A program made the translations under genes and the position numbers. Shown piece by piece: positions 37,643 through 46,640 of a stretch of 64,000 nucleotides of DNA (position 1 is the stretch's first letter; each line of letters starts with the position of its first letter). This DNA comes from Lacimicrobium alkaliphilum (GTDB taxonomy: Bacteria; Pseudomonadota; Gammaproteobacteria; Enterobacterales; Alteromonadaceae): positions 2,666,001 through 2,730,000 of the forward strand of contig NZ_CP013650.1 of assembly GCF_001466725.1 (NCBI RefSeq), written 5' to 3'. The notes under the pieces were generated by a model. The model saw nothing but the letters and a program-made list of their open reading frames with translations. It did not search any database and was not told where the DNA came from.

Positions 37643-38431
37643 TCAAAGTTGATTGTTCAACAGATACGCCAACCGGGCGGCAGCCAGAGTCAGTTGCTCC
37701 AGAGCCTGCTTCTGATCCTGCTGATATTGTGACTCTGAGATGGTTTTCGGCTTACGGGCATAGATGCGCCGGGTAATAGCGTGTGATTCATAAAGCCATT
37801 GGGATACCGCTGCCACCTGTTGCCGTTTGATCTGAGGCTGAGTAAGCCGGGAGCTTAGATGTCTGGCCAGTTGGCGGGCATTACCGGTGTTTTTGAGCAC
37901 ATACACATCCCAGTAATAATGCAGACTGAAGTCTTCCTTGCCCACTCTGAGTGAATAATCATTACCACCGCGATCATAGCCATAGCCTACATGCAGTGGC
38001 TGATGCAAGTCGGCCACAATATGCACGATAAACGCCAGTGCCTCGACGCGCTGTTGCCGGTCGGAACCTTTTAATTGTGCCTGCATCTGTTCTAATGCGC
38101 TGACCGCGCAGTTATCAGGACAATCTCTGGAGCGCTCAAAGGTGCTGGCAGACAGGGATAAGTTAACGTAATGCCAGGGTCCCGTATGACTGAATTCAGG
38201 CTGCTTGGTATCTCTGACCAAATCGGGCCAGACCGCTGCATCGGCCAGAGAATCAAAGCCTTTTATCGCCAATAAGCTGCCAACCTGCTCTTTAGCTTGT
38301 GGCTGCAGCTTTTCATAGGCGGCCAGGGCGACAGCCCTATGGCCTTTCTCGCCCCAGGCACTGACATGGCCGGCCCAGACAATGACGAATAGCTGTATCA
38401 GTAAAATGCACTTGTGTAATCCGGGATTCAT
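37643..38431 (-). CDS. S1/P1-type nuclease
   Basis: Secreted zinc-dependent single-strand nuclease/3'-nucleotidase, 262 aa. After a signal peptide (about 26 residues) the mature protein begins WGEKGHRAVALAAYEKL, with W1 and H6 as the N-terminal zinc ligands of the family. Other ligands: D in LADAAVWPD, HxxxDLHQPLHVG, and DRGGNDYSL followed by LHYYWDVYVL. All three-zinc-site motifs appear intact. Its ATG overlaps the fbpC stop by one base (TGATG pattern), so it is the last gene of the ferric-transport operon, an unusual context. Confidence 0.92.
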   Translation of the reverse strand: MNPGLHKCILLIQLFVIVWAGHVSAWGEKGHRAVALAAYEKLQPQAKEQVGSLLAIKGFDSLADAAVWPDLVRDTKQPEFSHTGPWHYVNLSLSASTFERSRDCPDNCAVSALEQMQAQLKGSDRQQRVEALAFIVHIVADLHQPLHVGYGYDRGGNDYSLRVGKEDFSLHYYWDVYVLKNTGNARQLARHLSSRLTQPQIKRQQVAAVSQWLYESHAITRRIYARKPKTISESQYQQDQKQALEQLTLAAARLAYLLNNQL

Positions 38432-39486
38432 CAGGCCAGCTCCCCGTTCTGCTGAACCGGAAATAATACAGGCCGGGTCAGGCAGAGCTCAATCCCCACC
38501 CATTGCCCCTGTGGATAATTGATCTCTACTGGCGCCGCGCAAAAAAGCTGCTCACCATTTTCCAGTTGCAACTGATAGAGAAAGTCAGCGCCCCTGAACA
38601 CCCTGTCACAAATCTGTGCCTTGACACCGCTTTGTCCGTTGAAACGGAGCTGGTGTGGACGAATCATCAATTCTGCCAGGGTATCGATCTCTGCCTGCAG
38701 CGGATATCCGCAATCCAGTGTTCCCAGTGCCGACTCTACGGTTCGCTCACCGGTCACTCTGGCCGATAAAAAGGTACATTTGCCGATAAAATCCGCCACC
38801 ACTTTATTATCCGGCAGATGATAAAGCTGATCCGGCGTGCCCCACTGCAACATCCGCCCCTGTGACATCACGCCAAGTTTGTCGGCCATGGCGAAGGCTT
38901 CGGCACGATCATGGGTGACCATCAGTGCGGTAATTTTTTCATGTTTGAGTATGGCTCTGACCTGGCTTGCGAGGCTCTCCCGCAGCTCTGAATCGAGACT
39001 GGAGAAAGGTTCGTCCAGTAGTAAAATGTCAGGCCTTGGTGCCATAGCCCGGGCCAGCGCCACCCGCTGCTGCTGGCCGCCGGACAGAGCATGGCTGTAT
39101 CTGTCGGCATAACCGGTCAGTTCCACCAGCTCCAATAGCTCCGTTATCCGCTGCTTGCGCTCAGTGCCTGGCCATTTACCCAGTCCAAAGGCAATATTTT
39201 GCTCTACGGTCAGATGGGGAAATAACGCAAAGTCCTGAAACACCATGCCAACCCGGCGTTTCTCAGGAGCCAGACTCTTATTTGGCTTACTGACCATACG
39301 CTCATGCAGCAGAATCGCGCCTTCTTTAACCGGTTCAAACCCGGCAATGGCTCTGAGCACCGAGGTTTTACCGCAGCCTGAAGGACCTAACAGGCAGCCT
39401 ATTTCTCCGGCTTCGAGTTCCAGGTCAAAGGCCTTTACAACCTGTTGTTGCTGGTAGGCTATGGCGATCTTTTGCAGTTCTAACAT
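38431..39486 (-). CDS. fbpC: Ferric-iron ABC transporter ATPase (FbpC-like)
   Basis: 351-aa ATPase. Walker A GPSGCGKTSV, Q-loop MVFQDFALFPHLTV, signature LSGGQQQRVALARAM, Walker B ILLLDEPFSSLD, H-loop MVTHDRAEAF. A C-terminal TOBE-like domain (about 240-350) is present as in other FbpC/PotA-type proteins. The ATG at 39486 shares its A with the permease stop (TGATG). It works with the adjoining permease and binding protein. Specificity for Fe(III) is inferred from the operon and its Fur box. Confidence 0.92.
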   Translation of the reverse strand: MLELQKIAIAYQQQQVVKAFDLELEAGEIGCLLGPSGCGKTSVLRAIAGFEPVKEGAILLHERMVSKPNKSLAPEKRRVGMVFQDFALFPHLTVEQNIAFGLGKWPGTERKQRITELLELVELTGYADRYSHALSGGQQQRVALARAMAPRPDILLLDEPFSSLDSELRESLASQVRAILKHEKITALMVTHDRAEAFAMADKLGVMSQGRMLQWGTPDQLYHLPDNKVVADFIGKCTFLSARVTGERTVESALGTLDCGYPLQAEIDTLAELMIRPHQLRFNGQSGVKAQICDRVFRGADFLYQLQLENGEQLFCAAPVEINYPQGQWVGIELCLTRPVLFPVQQNGELA

Positions 39487-41135
39487 CAACGGGGGTCCCG
39501 GTTCATGGCTCGGGCCAGAATAATAACAGGCAGAATCCCGGCGACAAGTATTGATAACGCAGGCAGCGCGGCGTCACTGAGCCGTTCATCGGAAGCCAGT
39601 TCATAAGTACGCACAGCCAGGGTATCGAAATTAAACGGCCTTAAAATCAGGGTTGCCGGCAGTTCTTTTAATACATCCACAAACACCAGCAAGATGGCGC
39701 TGAGCAGACTGGCTTTCATCATCGGCAAATGGATCCGTTGCAATGATTTCAATGGCCCGACCCCCAGGCTCAGACCGGCCTGATCCATACTCGGCTTGAT
39801 CCGCTCCAGTCCCGTTTCAACCTGATGTAAAGACACCGCCAGAAAGCGCACCGCATAAGCTAAAAGCAGTGCAAACACAGTACCGGAAAACAGCAAGCCG
39901 GTGCTGACACCAAACCAGGTCTGCATCAGTGCATCCAGACTTTTATCAAACCAGGCCAGCGGTAACATCACGCCCACCGCGATAACCGTACCTGGTATAG
40001 CATACCCCATAGAAGCCAGCGTCACCGGCACTTTAACCAGGGCATCAGGGCGTAACCGGCGGCCATAGGCAAACAACAGCGCGAGAATCAGAACCAGACA
40101 GGCCGCTGCCAGGGCAAGACCAAAACTGTTCCACATCAGGGTCATAAAGTGTCCGTCGAACTGCCCTGCCCCTGTCATCCAGACCCAGTTAATCAGCATA
40201 AACAGCGGGATCAAAAAGCCAGCGGCCAGAACAACCAGACAAAAAAGCAGCAGTAACGCCGATAACAAGGGCGTGGTTGCCAGTCGTTTCTGCGGGTGAT
40301 GTTTCTGGCCCTGATAGTAATACTTTATTTTGCTGCGCGACCCTCTTTCGAGCAGTAACAGCAACAGCACAAAAGTGGTCAGCAAGGCGGAGAGCTGTGC
40401 GGCAGCCTGTGCATTGCCAAGCCCGAACCATGTGCGGAAAATTCCGGTGGTAAAGGTACTGACACCGAAATACTCCACTGTACCAAAGTCGGCGAAGGCT
40501 TCCATCATTGCCAGCGCCACCCCGGTAAGAATGGCAGGCCGGGCCATAGGCACGGCCACTTTTATAAAATATCCGGTCGGGCCCAGCCCGGCGGCCCGGC
40601 TCACTTCCAGCAGGCTTTGAGCCTGATCACGAAAGGCGTTACGGGCCAGCATAAACACGTAAGGATAGAGCACCAGGGTCAGCATCAACACCGCGCCGCC
40701 TAAGGATCTCACCTCAGGGAACCAATACTCACCGTAAGCCCAGCCGAACTGCTCACGCAACGCGCTTTGCAGTGGCCCGGCAAAATCCAGTAACCCGGTA
40801 TAACAATAAGCGATAATATAGGCGGGCATGGCCATAGGCAGTAACAACAACCATTCAAATGCACTGCGACCGGCAAACTCATAATGATGACAGACCCAGG
40901 CCAGGGACGTGCCCAGTATCAGTGTGCCGATCCCCACGCCAAATGCCAGCAACAGGCTGTTACTGATATAATCCCAGAGTACGGTTTCAGAAAGGTGCTG
41001 CCAGATAGCCCATTGTGGCTGCAGCAAACTCAGCATCACCACAATAACAGGCAGGGCCAGCAACAAGGCTGGCCCTAAAGACGCCAGACGCCAGAGACTG
41101 GCCGATCCGGCATTAAAATTTGATGCTGACTGCAA
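39486..41135 (-). CDS. fbpB: Ferric-iron ABC transporter permease (FbpB-like, fused double permease)
   Basis: 549-aa inner-membrane protein made of two tandem binding-protein-dependent permease halves, about 12 helices in all. Each half has an EAA-type loop: EVSRAAGLGPTGYFIKVAVPMARPAI in the first and DQAGLSLGVGPLKSLQRIHLPMMKASL in the second. This two-in-one arrangement is normal for the Fbp/Sfu ferric transporters. It is translationally coupled to fbpC. The 33-base gap to fbpA has no terminator. Confidence 0.92.
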   Translation of the reverse strand: MQSASNFNAGSASLWRLASLGPALLLALPVIVVMLSLLQPQWAIWQHLSETVLWDYISNSLLLAFGVGIGTLILGTSLAWVCHHYEFAGRSAFEWLLLLPMAMPAYIIAYCYTGLLDFAGPLQSALREQFGWAYGEYWFPEVRSLGGAVLMLTLVLYPYVFMLARNAFRDQAQSLLEVSRAAGLGPTGYFIKVAVPMARPAILTGVALAMMEAFADFGTVEYFGVSTFTTGIFRTWFGLGNAQAAAQLSALLTTFVLLLLLLERGSRSKIKYYYQGQKHHPQKRLATTPLLSALLLLFCLVVLAAGFLIPLFMLINWVWMTGAGQFDGHFMTLMWNSFGLALAAACLVLILALLFAYGRRLRPDALVKVPVTLASMGYAIPGTVIAVGVMLPLAWFDKSLDALMQTWFGVSTGLLFSGTVFALLLAYAVRFLAVSLHQVETGLERIKPSMDQAGLSLGVGPLKSLQRIHLPMMKASLLSAILLVFVDVLKELPATLILRPFNFDTLAVRTYELASDERLSDAALPALSILVAGILPVIILARAMNRDPR

Positions 41136-41168
41136 AAGTAATCCTGTTTAACACATCACGGGATGAAA

Positions 41169-42182
41169 TTATTTCCAACCGGCCTTATCCATGAGCACCA
41201 GCGCCTCGCTGTTTAACTCACCCACACGCTGCAGTGGGATGTTCTCGGCTTTAAAATCACCAAACTGTTTCAGCACGGCACTTTGCTCCACGCCGTCTAA
41301 GATCGGATATTCACCATTATGCTCCGCATACCAGGCTTGGGCTTCTTCGGTCAGCATAAATTCCAGCAGGGCTTTGGCCTCTTGTTTATTCGGAGCATGA
41401 CGGGCAACGCCTGCACCGGAGATATTCACATGGGCGCCCCGGTTATCCTGATTAGGCCAGAACACTGCCACTTTTTGTGCCGCTTCCACCTGAGAGTTGT
41501 CGCTGTCGGTCAGCATGCCTGCCAGATAGTAGGTGTTGGCAATGGCGATGTCGCATTGGCCTGCTGCAACCGCCTTAATCTGGTCTCTGTCTCCACCTTT
41601 AGGCGGGCGGGCAAAATTTTTCACCAGACCCTTTGCCCATTCCAGGGTTTGCTCTTCACCCATCTGCTCGATCAATGCCGCAACCATCGACTGGTTGTAA
41701 ATGTTGCTGGAAGAGCGGATGCAGATGCGTCCTTTCCACTTGTCCGCGGTCAGGTCTTCTATATCACTGAGTTCATCGGCGCTGACACGGTCTTTCGAGT
41801 ACATCACAGGTCTGGCCCGCATGGTCAGGGCGAACCATTGGTTATCAGCATCTCTTAACCTTGCAGGCACTTTTTCACCCAGTACATGCGAATCGACGCT
41901 TTGCAACAACTGTTGCGACTTGGCCCGTTGCAAACGGCCAACATCGGTAGTGACCAGTACGTCTGCGGGACTGAATTTGCCCTCTGAGTCCATACGGGAA
42001 ATCAGCGCATCGGCGTTACCGGTGATCAGATTGACCTCAATTCCGGTCTGCGCACTGAATTTATCCAAAACTGGTTTTATCAGGGCCTCTTTGCGGGCTG
42101 AATAGACATTCACCTCTGCACTTTGTGCAGGTAAAGCGAGTACAACCAAAGACAAAAGTACGAAACTGGTCACTTTATACAT
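41169..42182 (-). CDS. fbpA: Ferric-iron ABC transporter substrate-binding protein (FbpA-like)
   Basis: 337-aa periplasmic protein with signal peptide MYKVTSFVLLSLVVLALPAQSAE. The mature start EVNVYSARKEALIKPVLDKFSAQTGIEVNLI is that of the FutA/FbpA family; YSAR and the tyrosines in AIANTYYLAGML fit the iron-binding Tyr pair. First gene of a four-gene operon (fbpA-fbpB-fbpC-nuclease) controlled by a Fur box about 70 bases upstream. Confidence 0.93.
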   Translation of the reverse strand: MYKVTSFVLLSLVVLALPAQSAEVNVYSARKEALIKPVLDKFSAQTGIEVNLITGNADALISRMDSEGKFSPADVLVTTDVGRLQRAKSQQLLQSVDSHVLGEKVPARLRDADNQWFALTMRARPVMYSKDRVSADELSDIEDLTADKWKGRICIRSSSNIYNQSMVAALIEQMGEEQTLEWAKGLVKNFARPPKGGDRDQIKAVAAGQCDIAIANTYYLAGMLTDSDNSQVEAAQKVAVFWPNQDNRGAHVNISGAGVARHAPNKQEAKALLEFMLTEEAQAWYAEHNGEYPILDGVEQSAVLKQFGDFKAENIPLQRVGELNSEALVLMDKAGWK

Positions 42183-42254
42183 AACATTCCTTACCGACGG
42201 TATGCTGTCTGAAGACGCATTTTAATGTTTAAGAGGGTAACAATGCTAACCTAC

Positions 42255-42271
42255 TTGAGAACAATTCTCAA
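42255..42271 (-). promoter_or_regulatory. Fur box upstream of fbpA
   Basis: TTGAGAA-CAA-TTCTCAA, a perfect 7-bp inverted repeat with a 3-base centre, embedded in an A/T-rich context. It closely resembles gammaproteobacterial Fur sites and lies 73 bases upstream of fbpA, so the operon (including the nuclease) should be induced by low iron. Confidence 0.8.
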
Positions 42272-42321
42272 TAACAACTAATGGGTAGTTTAAATGTTGA
42301 CAGTGCCCCTGTTAATCAGAT

Positions 42322-42777
42322 TCAGCGCTTACTCTCATACATATAGTACTGACATTCCTGCATACCCAGCTTCTCATAGGTTTGCTGGGCCGCCTGATTG
42401 TCTTTTTCCACATACAGACGGAATCCACAGACATTGCCCTGTTCTTTAGCCATTTGCTGTACGCGGCTGTACAGGCCGGCATAAATTCCCTGACGCCGAG
42501 CCGAGGGGCTCACATAGACGCTTTGAATCCACCAGAACAAAGCGTTGCGCCAGTCGCTCCACTCAAAGGTCACTGCCAGACTGCCGAGTATTTGACCGCC
42601 CTGCTCTGCCACCAGATAAAAACCGTATTCAGGGTGCATCAATAACCCCTTCACCCCTTGTGTCAGTGTGTCTGCATCCAGCATTTTGCCTTCGGTTTCT
42701 TGTGCCATGGCCTGGTTAAAGGACACCAGTGCAGCTAAATCCTCTATTTTTGCCTGACGCAGTGTCATCTCAGTCAT
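42322..42777 (-). CDS. GNAT family N-acetyltransferase
   Basis: 151-aa acetyltransferase. The acetyl-CoA motif A is VSPSARRQGIYAGLYSRVQQMA (Q/RxxGxG/A region here RRQGIY) and motif B is FRLYVEKDNQAAQQTYEKLGMQ. The ATG at 42777 (MTEMTLRQA) has GGAAAG upstream and is preferred over an extended GTG start 39 bases earlier. Substrate unknown. It converges with nothing; fbpA's Fur box lies just beyond its stop. Confidence 0.85.
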   Translation of the reverse strand: MTEMTLRQAKIEDLAALVSFNQAMAQETEGKMLDADTLTQGVKGLLMHPEYGFYLVAEQGGQILGSLAVTFEWSDWRNALFWWIQSVYVSPSARRQGIYAGLYSRVQQMAKEQGNVCGFRLYVEKDNQAAQQTYEKLGMQECQYYMYESKR

Positions 42778-42922
42778 TCCGCTTTCCTTCCTCGCCTTTG
42801 CCGGGCTCTGAACCACATAAAGACCGGATTCTATCCCATTGAAAGGCTATAAAAAACAGCCTCTGTCGTTTAATATGCAAAGCATGTATTCCATTTGAAT
42901 CGAGACCAGCAAGGCCAGCTAA

Positions 42923-43243
42923 ATGAAAGATGCCAGATTGGTATATTCCACCGACAGAGGTCGGATCAATGAATCAGAACCCAAACCGCAACCCCCAAAA
43001 GGCGACGGCATTGTCCGCCTGCGCAGGGAAACCAAGGGGCGAAAAGGTAAGGGTGTGACCACCATCAGCGGTATGCTGATGGATGACCAACAGATAAAGC
43101 AATTGTGCAGTGAACTGAAAAAGATTTGTGGCACCGGCGGTACGGTTAAAGACCAGATAATTGAGATCCAGGGCGATAACCGGGATAAGATCAAAGCGGC
43201 GCTGGAGAAAAAAGGGCTGCAGGTTAAACTGGCCGGTGGTTAA
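42923..43243 (+). CDS. yciH: Stress response translation initiation inhibitor YciH (eIF1/SUI1-like)
   Basis: 106-aa SUI1-domain protein. Residues about 35-106 contain VTTISGMLMDDQQIKQLCSELKKICGTGGTVKDQIIEIQGDNRDKIKAALEKKGLQVKLAGG, the eIF1-like fold. In E. coli, YciH affects initiation fidelity under stress. The start ATG at 42923 has an AGGCCAGC stretch rather than a canonical site. The downstream dual-receiver gene follows after 39 bases. Confidence 0.92.
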   Translation: MKDARLVYSTDRGRINESEPKPQPPKGDGIVRLRRETKGRKGKGVTTISGMLMDDQQIKQLCSELKKICGTGGTVKDQIIEIQGDNRDKIKAALEKKGLQVKLAGG

Positions 43244-43282
43244 AGCGCATCAATTAGCTTATTTCCAACATCAGGAGTTCCA

Positions 43283-44080
43283 ATGGAACATATTTCCCGC
43301 TCTGAGCTGAACATATTACTGGTCGAGCCTTCAGACACCCAACGTAAAATTATCAGTGCCATGCTGGCCAAAGAAGAGATCGGTCAGGTGGAAACGGCCG
43401 GCACCGTTGCCGCAGCATTGAAAGCCATCAAGGCGCACGGCACCGACCTGGTGGTCAGTGCCATGTATTTTGAAGATGGCACCGGGCTGGATCTGCTTAA
43501 ACAACTGAAAAATGACCCTCAGACTCAGGCCATTCCCTTTATGCTGGTTTCCAGCGAGTTTCGCCCGGCCAAACTGGAAGAATTCAAACAAGCCGGTGTT
43601 GTCGCCATCCTGCCCAAGCCTTTCGAACCCATTCACCTGTCCCGGGCGTTAAACGCCAGTCTGGATATTATTAATACCGAAGAGCTCGAGCTGGAGTTAT
43701 TCGACGTGCATGAGGTCAGGGTACTGTTGGTTGATGACAGTCGAATGGCCCGCAATCATATTCGCCGGGTACTCGAAGGCATGGGCCTGAAAAAGATTAC
43801 TGAGGCCGAAAACGGTGCCATGGCACTGACCCTGTTAAAAGATCAGGCCTATGACTTGCTGGTTACCGATTACAATATGCCGGAAATGGATGGCAGGGAG
43901 CTATCTGAATTTGTACGCTTTAACCCCGATACGGCCCATATCCCCATTATTATGGTGACCTCAGAAGCCAATAATGCCCATATGAGCAATATCCAGCAAA
44001 CCGGCGTCAATGCTCTGTGTGACAAGCCGTTCGAATCGGCCGAAGTACGCAAAATGCTGATGTCGCTGTTGGGGCATTAA
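43283..44080 (+). CDS. Dual-receiver response regulator, first receiver degenerate
   Basis: 265-aa protein of two CheY-like receivers and no output domain. In receiver 1 (about 10-130) the expected phospho-Asp is replaced: GTDLVVSAMYFEDGTGL where the family has DxxxPxxDG. Its other acidic pocket also differs (VEPSD). Receiver 2 (about 145-262) is intact: DD in LLVDDSRMARN, D in DLLVTDYNMPEMDG, T/S in IIMVTSEA and K in LCDKPFE. So only the second domain should be phosphorylated. Probably a phosphate sink or protein-interaction switch; no kinase is encoded nearby. Confidence 0.9.
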   Translation: MEHISRSELNILLVEPSDTQRKIISAMLAKEEIGQVETAGTVAAALKAIKAHGTDLVVSAMYFEDGTGLDLLKQLKNDPQTQAIPFMLVSSEFRPAKLEEFKQAGVVAILPKPFEPIHLSRALNASLDIINTEELELELFDVHEVRVLLVDDSRMARNHIRRVLEGMGLKKITEAENGAMALTLLKDQAYDLLVTDYNMPEMDGRELSEFVRFNPDTAHIPIIMVTSEANNAHMSNIQQTGVNALCDKPFESAEVRKMLMSLLGH

Positions 44081-44088
44081 CCTCTCAG

Positions 44089-44110
44089 CCACTTCAGTTA
44101 GCTGAAGTGG
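44089..44110 (+). terminator. Hairpin after the dual-receiver gene
   Basis: Perfect 9-bp stem CCACTTCAG/CTGAAGTGG with a TTAG loop, 9 bases after the stop. No T tract follows, so its strength is uncertain. It sits immediately before a possible GTG start at 44115, arguing against that start. Confidence 0.5.
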
Positions 44111-44168
44111 GATTGTGCGGACAGGTTTAATCAGTTCAGAGGAAATTCACTATGCCCTCTCCCGGCGT

Positions 44169-46526
44169 ATGTCAGCTATCAGGCTGATTGTTGTAATACT
44201 GGCGATATTGATTGGCGCGTCCGCGCTGAGTCTGTATTTGCTGTTACGGGCCAGCTTACCTCAGCTTGAAGGCGAGTATGCCTTAAAGGGACTGCGTCAG
44301 GCTGTCAGTCTGGAGCGTGACGACAATGGCATGGCGGTTATCCACGCACAGGATCGCATTGATGTGGCGATGGCAACCGGCTTTGTACATGCTCAGGAGC
44401 GGTTCTTCCAGATGGACCTGCTGCGGCGCAACGCCGCCGGCGAATTATCCTATCTGTTTGGCCCTGTGGCCCTCGACAGAGACCGGGAGATTGGCCTGCA
44501 CCGATTCCGGCAACGGGCCAGACAACGCTTAAATGACGTCCCCGCGAAACACAGGGCTTTGCTTGAAGCCTATACACAGGGAGTTAACCAGGGGATCGAG
44601 GGCCTTTCTGTCAGGCCTTTTGAGTATCATCTGCTTCAGGCCGGATTACAGCCATGGCAGGCAGAAGATACTCTGCTGGTGCTCTATAGCATGTATCTGG
44701 ATCTGCAATATCACGACGGCCGTCGTGATCTGAGCCTGGATATGATGAAACGCCACCTGCCGGGACCCTTATATGATTTTCTGCACCCTGCAGGCAGTCA
44801 CTGGGATGCCCCAATAGACAACAGCATCCAAAATGCTACGCCGGTTCCGCAAACCCCCTGGCCCAAACCGCAACAACAACCTGAAGTCAGCACAGATGGT
44901 GAAGCTGCTGACCTGATGCCCGGCAGCAATAACTGGGCGGTTAGCGGTGAACTGACCCCCTATAACGCGGCAATGCTGGCCAATGATATGCACCTGGGTA
45001 TTCGTGTACCTAATATCTGGTACCGGTTACAGCTTAACTGGCGCGAGCAGGACAAGCGTCATCAGCTTACCGGCCTGTCGTTACCCGGCACACCACTGGT
45101 GGTGGTAGGAACTAATACCAGGCTGGCCTGGGGCTTTACCAACAGCTATGGGGACTGGAGCGACCTGATCAGGCTCAGACTGGATAAAAGCGGTGAGCAG
45201 TATCTTACGCCGCAGGGCTACCTGCCGTTCAGCTACCCTGTCCGCTCCATTGAAATTAAAGGCCAGCAGAGCGAGCAACAACAGATAAAAGAAACCATCT
45301 GGGGGCCGGTAGTCGGTGAAGATGAAGATGGCACACCGCTGGTGTATCGCTGGGTCGCCCATGATCCACAAGGTGCCAATCTGAATATGCTGGCGCTGGA
45401 AACAGCAGACACTGTCGACAAAGGTGTCTCCATCGCTACTACAGCAGGCATGCCGGCACAAAACATCATGCTGGCAGACAGTGATGGCAATATTGCCTGG
45501 ACCATAGCAGGCCCTATGCCAATTCGTTTTGGCTTTGATGGTCGTTATATCAGCGACTGGAGCGATGGCACACAAGGCTGGGCTGGTTACCGTCAGGCTG
45601 GGGATTACCCTGCTGTGATCAATCCGGACAATCAACGTCTGTGGAGTGCCAATGCCAGAGTGATTGGTGGCAAAGAGTATCAAAAAATCGGTGACGGTGG
45701 TTATGCGTTAGGCGCCCGCAACCAACAAATCAGGGATCGATTACTGGCAAAAAACACCTTCAGTGAACAGGACTTTCTGGACATACAAATGGATGACAGG
45801 GCGCTGTTTCTTAGCCCCTGGCGGGATCTGATGCTGGTGCAGGTGCTGCCGGAGTCTGCCCATCCACAGGCAACTAAGATAACGGAATATCTCCAGAGCT
45901 GGTCGGCCAGAGCCGATATCGACAGCCTGGCCTATTTACTGGTGCGTCAGTTCAGGCTGACAGTACGGGATCTTGTCTATCAGGATCTGCTCAGACTGAT
46001 GCAGGACAAACACCCGGATTTCAGTTTCCGTGCAATCCGTAACCAACTGGAAATCCCGCTGTGGCAGCTTGTCAATGAACAACCCGTGCATCTGCTGCCA
46101 CAGGGCATTGATAGCTGGGATGCGCTATTTGCTCTGGCACTGGATAAAACCCTGATGGATCTCAATGCAGAATATGGTGACTGGCAGCAACTGAGCTGGG
46201 GGCAGTTTAATCAGGTACAGATCAGGCATCCTCTGAGTAATTTTGTGCCCTTGCTTGGGATGCTGACCGATATGCCAGAGCAGCCCCTGGCTGGTGACAG
46301 CTTTATGCCGAACGTCTCTCGTAATGCCTTTGGTGCCTCACAGCGAATGGTGGTCGCACCAGGACAGGAGCAACACGCCATATTGCATATGCCATCCAGT
46401 CAGAGTGGTCACCCCCTGGCTCCGTATTTTAACAACGGCCATGAAGCGTGGCGCATTGGCGAACCAACACCCTTGTTACCCGGCAAAATCAACTATAAAC
46501 TGAAATTAACCCCGGATAGTAATTGA
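44169..46526 (+). CDS. Penicillin acylase family protein (N-terminal nucleophile hydrolase)
   Basis: A periplasmic Ntn hydrolase made as a precursor and self-cleaved into two chains. The catalytic Ser at the new N-terminus is in the PGSNNWAVSG stretch (residue about 257). N-terminal helix MSAIRLIVVILAILIGASALSLYLLL is a signal or anchor. FVHAQERFFQMDLLRR and ANDMHLGIRVPNIWYR are family motifs. Members cleave acyl groups from penicillins or quench acyl-homoserine lactones. The start is uncertain: 44169 has no ribosome site, while AGAGGA at 44138 points to an ATG at 44152 that is one base out of frame. Confidence 0.88.
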   Translation: MSAIRLIVVILAILIGASALSLYLLLRASLPQLEGEYALKGLRQAVSLERDDNGMAVIHAQDRIDVAMATGFVHAQERFFQMDLLRRNAAGELSYLFGPVALDRDREIGLHRFRQRARQRLNDVPAKHRALLEAYTQGVNQGIEGLSVRPFEYHLLQAGLQPWQAEDTLLVLYSMYLDLQYHDGRRDLSLDMMKRHLPGPLYDFLHPAGSHWDAPIDNSIQNATPVPQTPWPKPQQQPEVSTDGEAADLMPGSNNWAVSGELTPYNAAMLANDMHLGIRVPNIWYRLQLNWREQDKRHQLTGLSLPGTPLVVVGTNTRLAWGFTNSYGDWSDLIRLRLDKSGEQYLTPQGYLPFSYPVRSIEIKGQQSEQQQIKETIWGPVVGEDEDGTPLVYRWVAHDPQGANLNMLALETADTVDKGVSIATTAGMPAQNIMLADSDGNIAWTIAGPMPIRFGFDGRYISDWSDGTQGWAGYRQAGDYPAVINPDNQRLWSANARVIGGKEYQKIGDGGYALGARNQQIRDRLLAKNTFSEQDFLDIQMDDRALFLSPWRDLMLVQVLPESAHPQATKITEYLQSWSARADIDSLAYLLVRQFRLTVRDLVYQDLLRLMQDKHPDFSFRAIRNQLEIPLWQLVNEQPVHLLPQGIDSWDALFALALDKTLMDLNAEYGDWQQLSWGQFNQVQIRHPLSNFVPLLGMLTDMPEQPLAGDSFMPNVSRNAFGASQRMVVAPGQEQHAILHMPSSQSGHPLAPYFNNGHEAWRIGEPTPLLPGKINYKLKLTPDSN

Positions 46527-46558
46527 CAAAAACACAGACAACCAATAAATTCATCAAC

Positions 46559-46618
46559 ATGAAAAGATTTATCCTATTTTTTGTGCACTTTTTTAGCTCG
46601 TCCACTACGGGAGGCTGA
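46559..46618 (+). CDS. pheL: PheA leader peptide
   Basis: 19 codons: MKRFILFFVHFFSSSTTGG, with five Phe codons of which two pairs are tandem (codons 7-8 and 11-12). It ends in TGA, then an attenuator hairpin and pheA. Scarcity of charged tRNA-Phe should stall a ribosome on the Phe codons and let the antiterminator form, as in E. coli pheL. Too short to be found by length-based gene calls. No strong ribosome site is visible. Confidence 0.85.
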   Translation: MKRFILFFVHFFSSSTTGG

Positions 46619-46640
46619 TTTTTGCGCAAAATGCGAACAA

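Noticed and set aside
44115..44168. GTG 44115 as start of the penicillin acylase
   Set aside because: It lies 4 bases after a 9-bp hairpin with no ribosome site; the hydrophobic helix starts at 44169.
45081..45683. A 200-codon minus-strand frame inside the penicillin acylase gene
   Set aside because: Antisense shadow of the acylase coding sequence with no domain signature.
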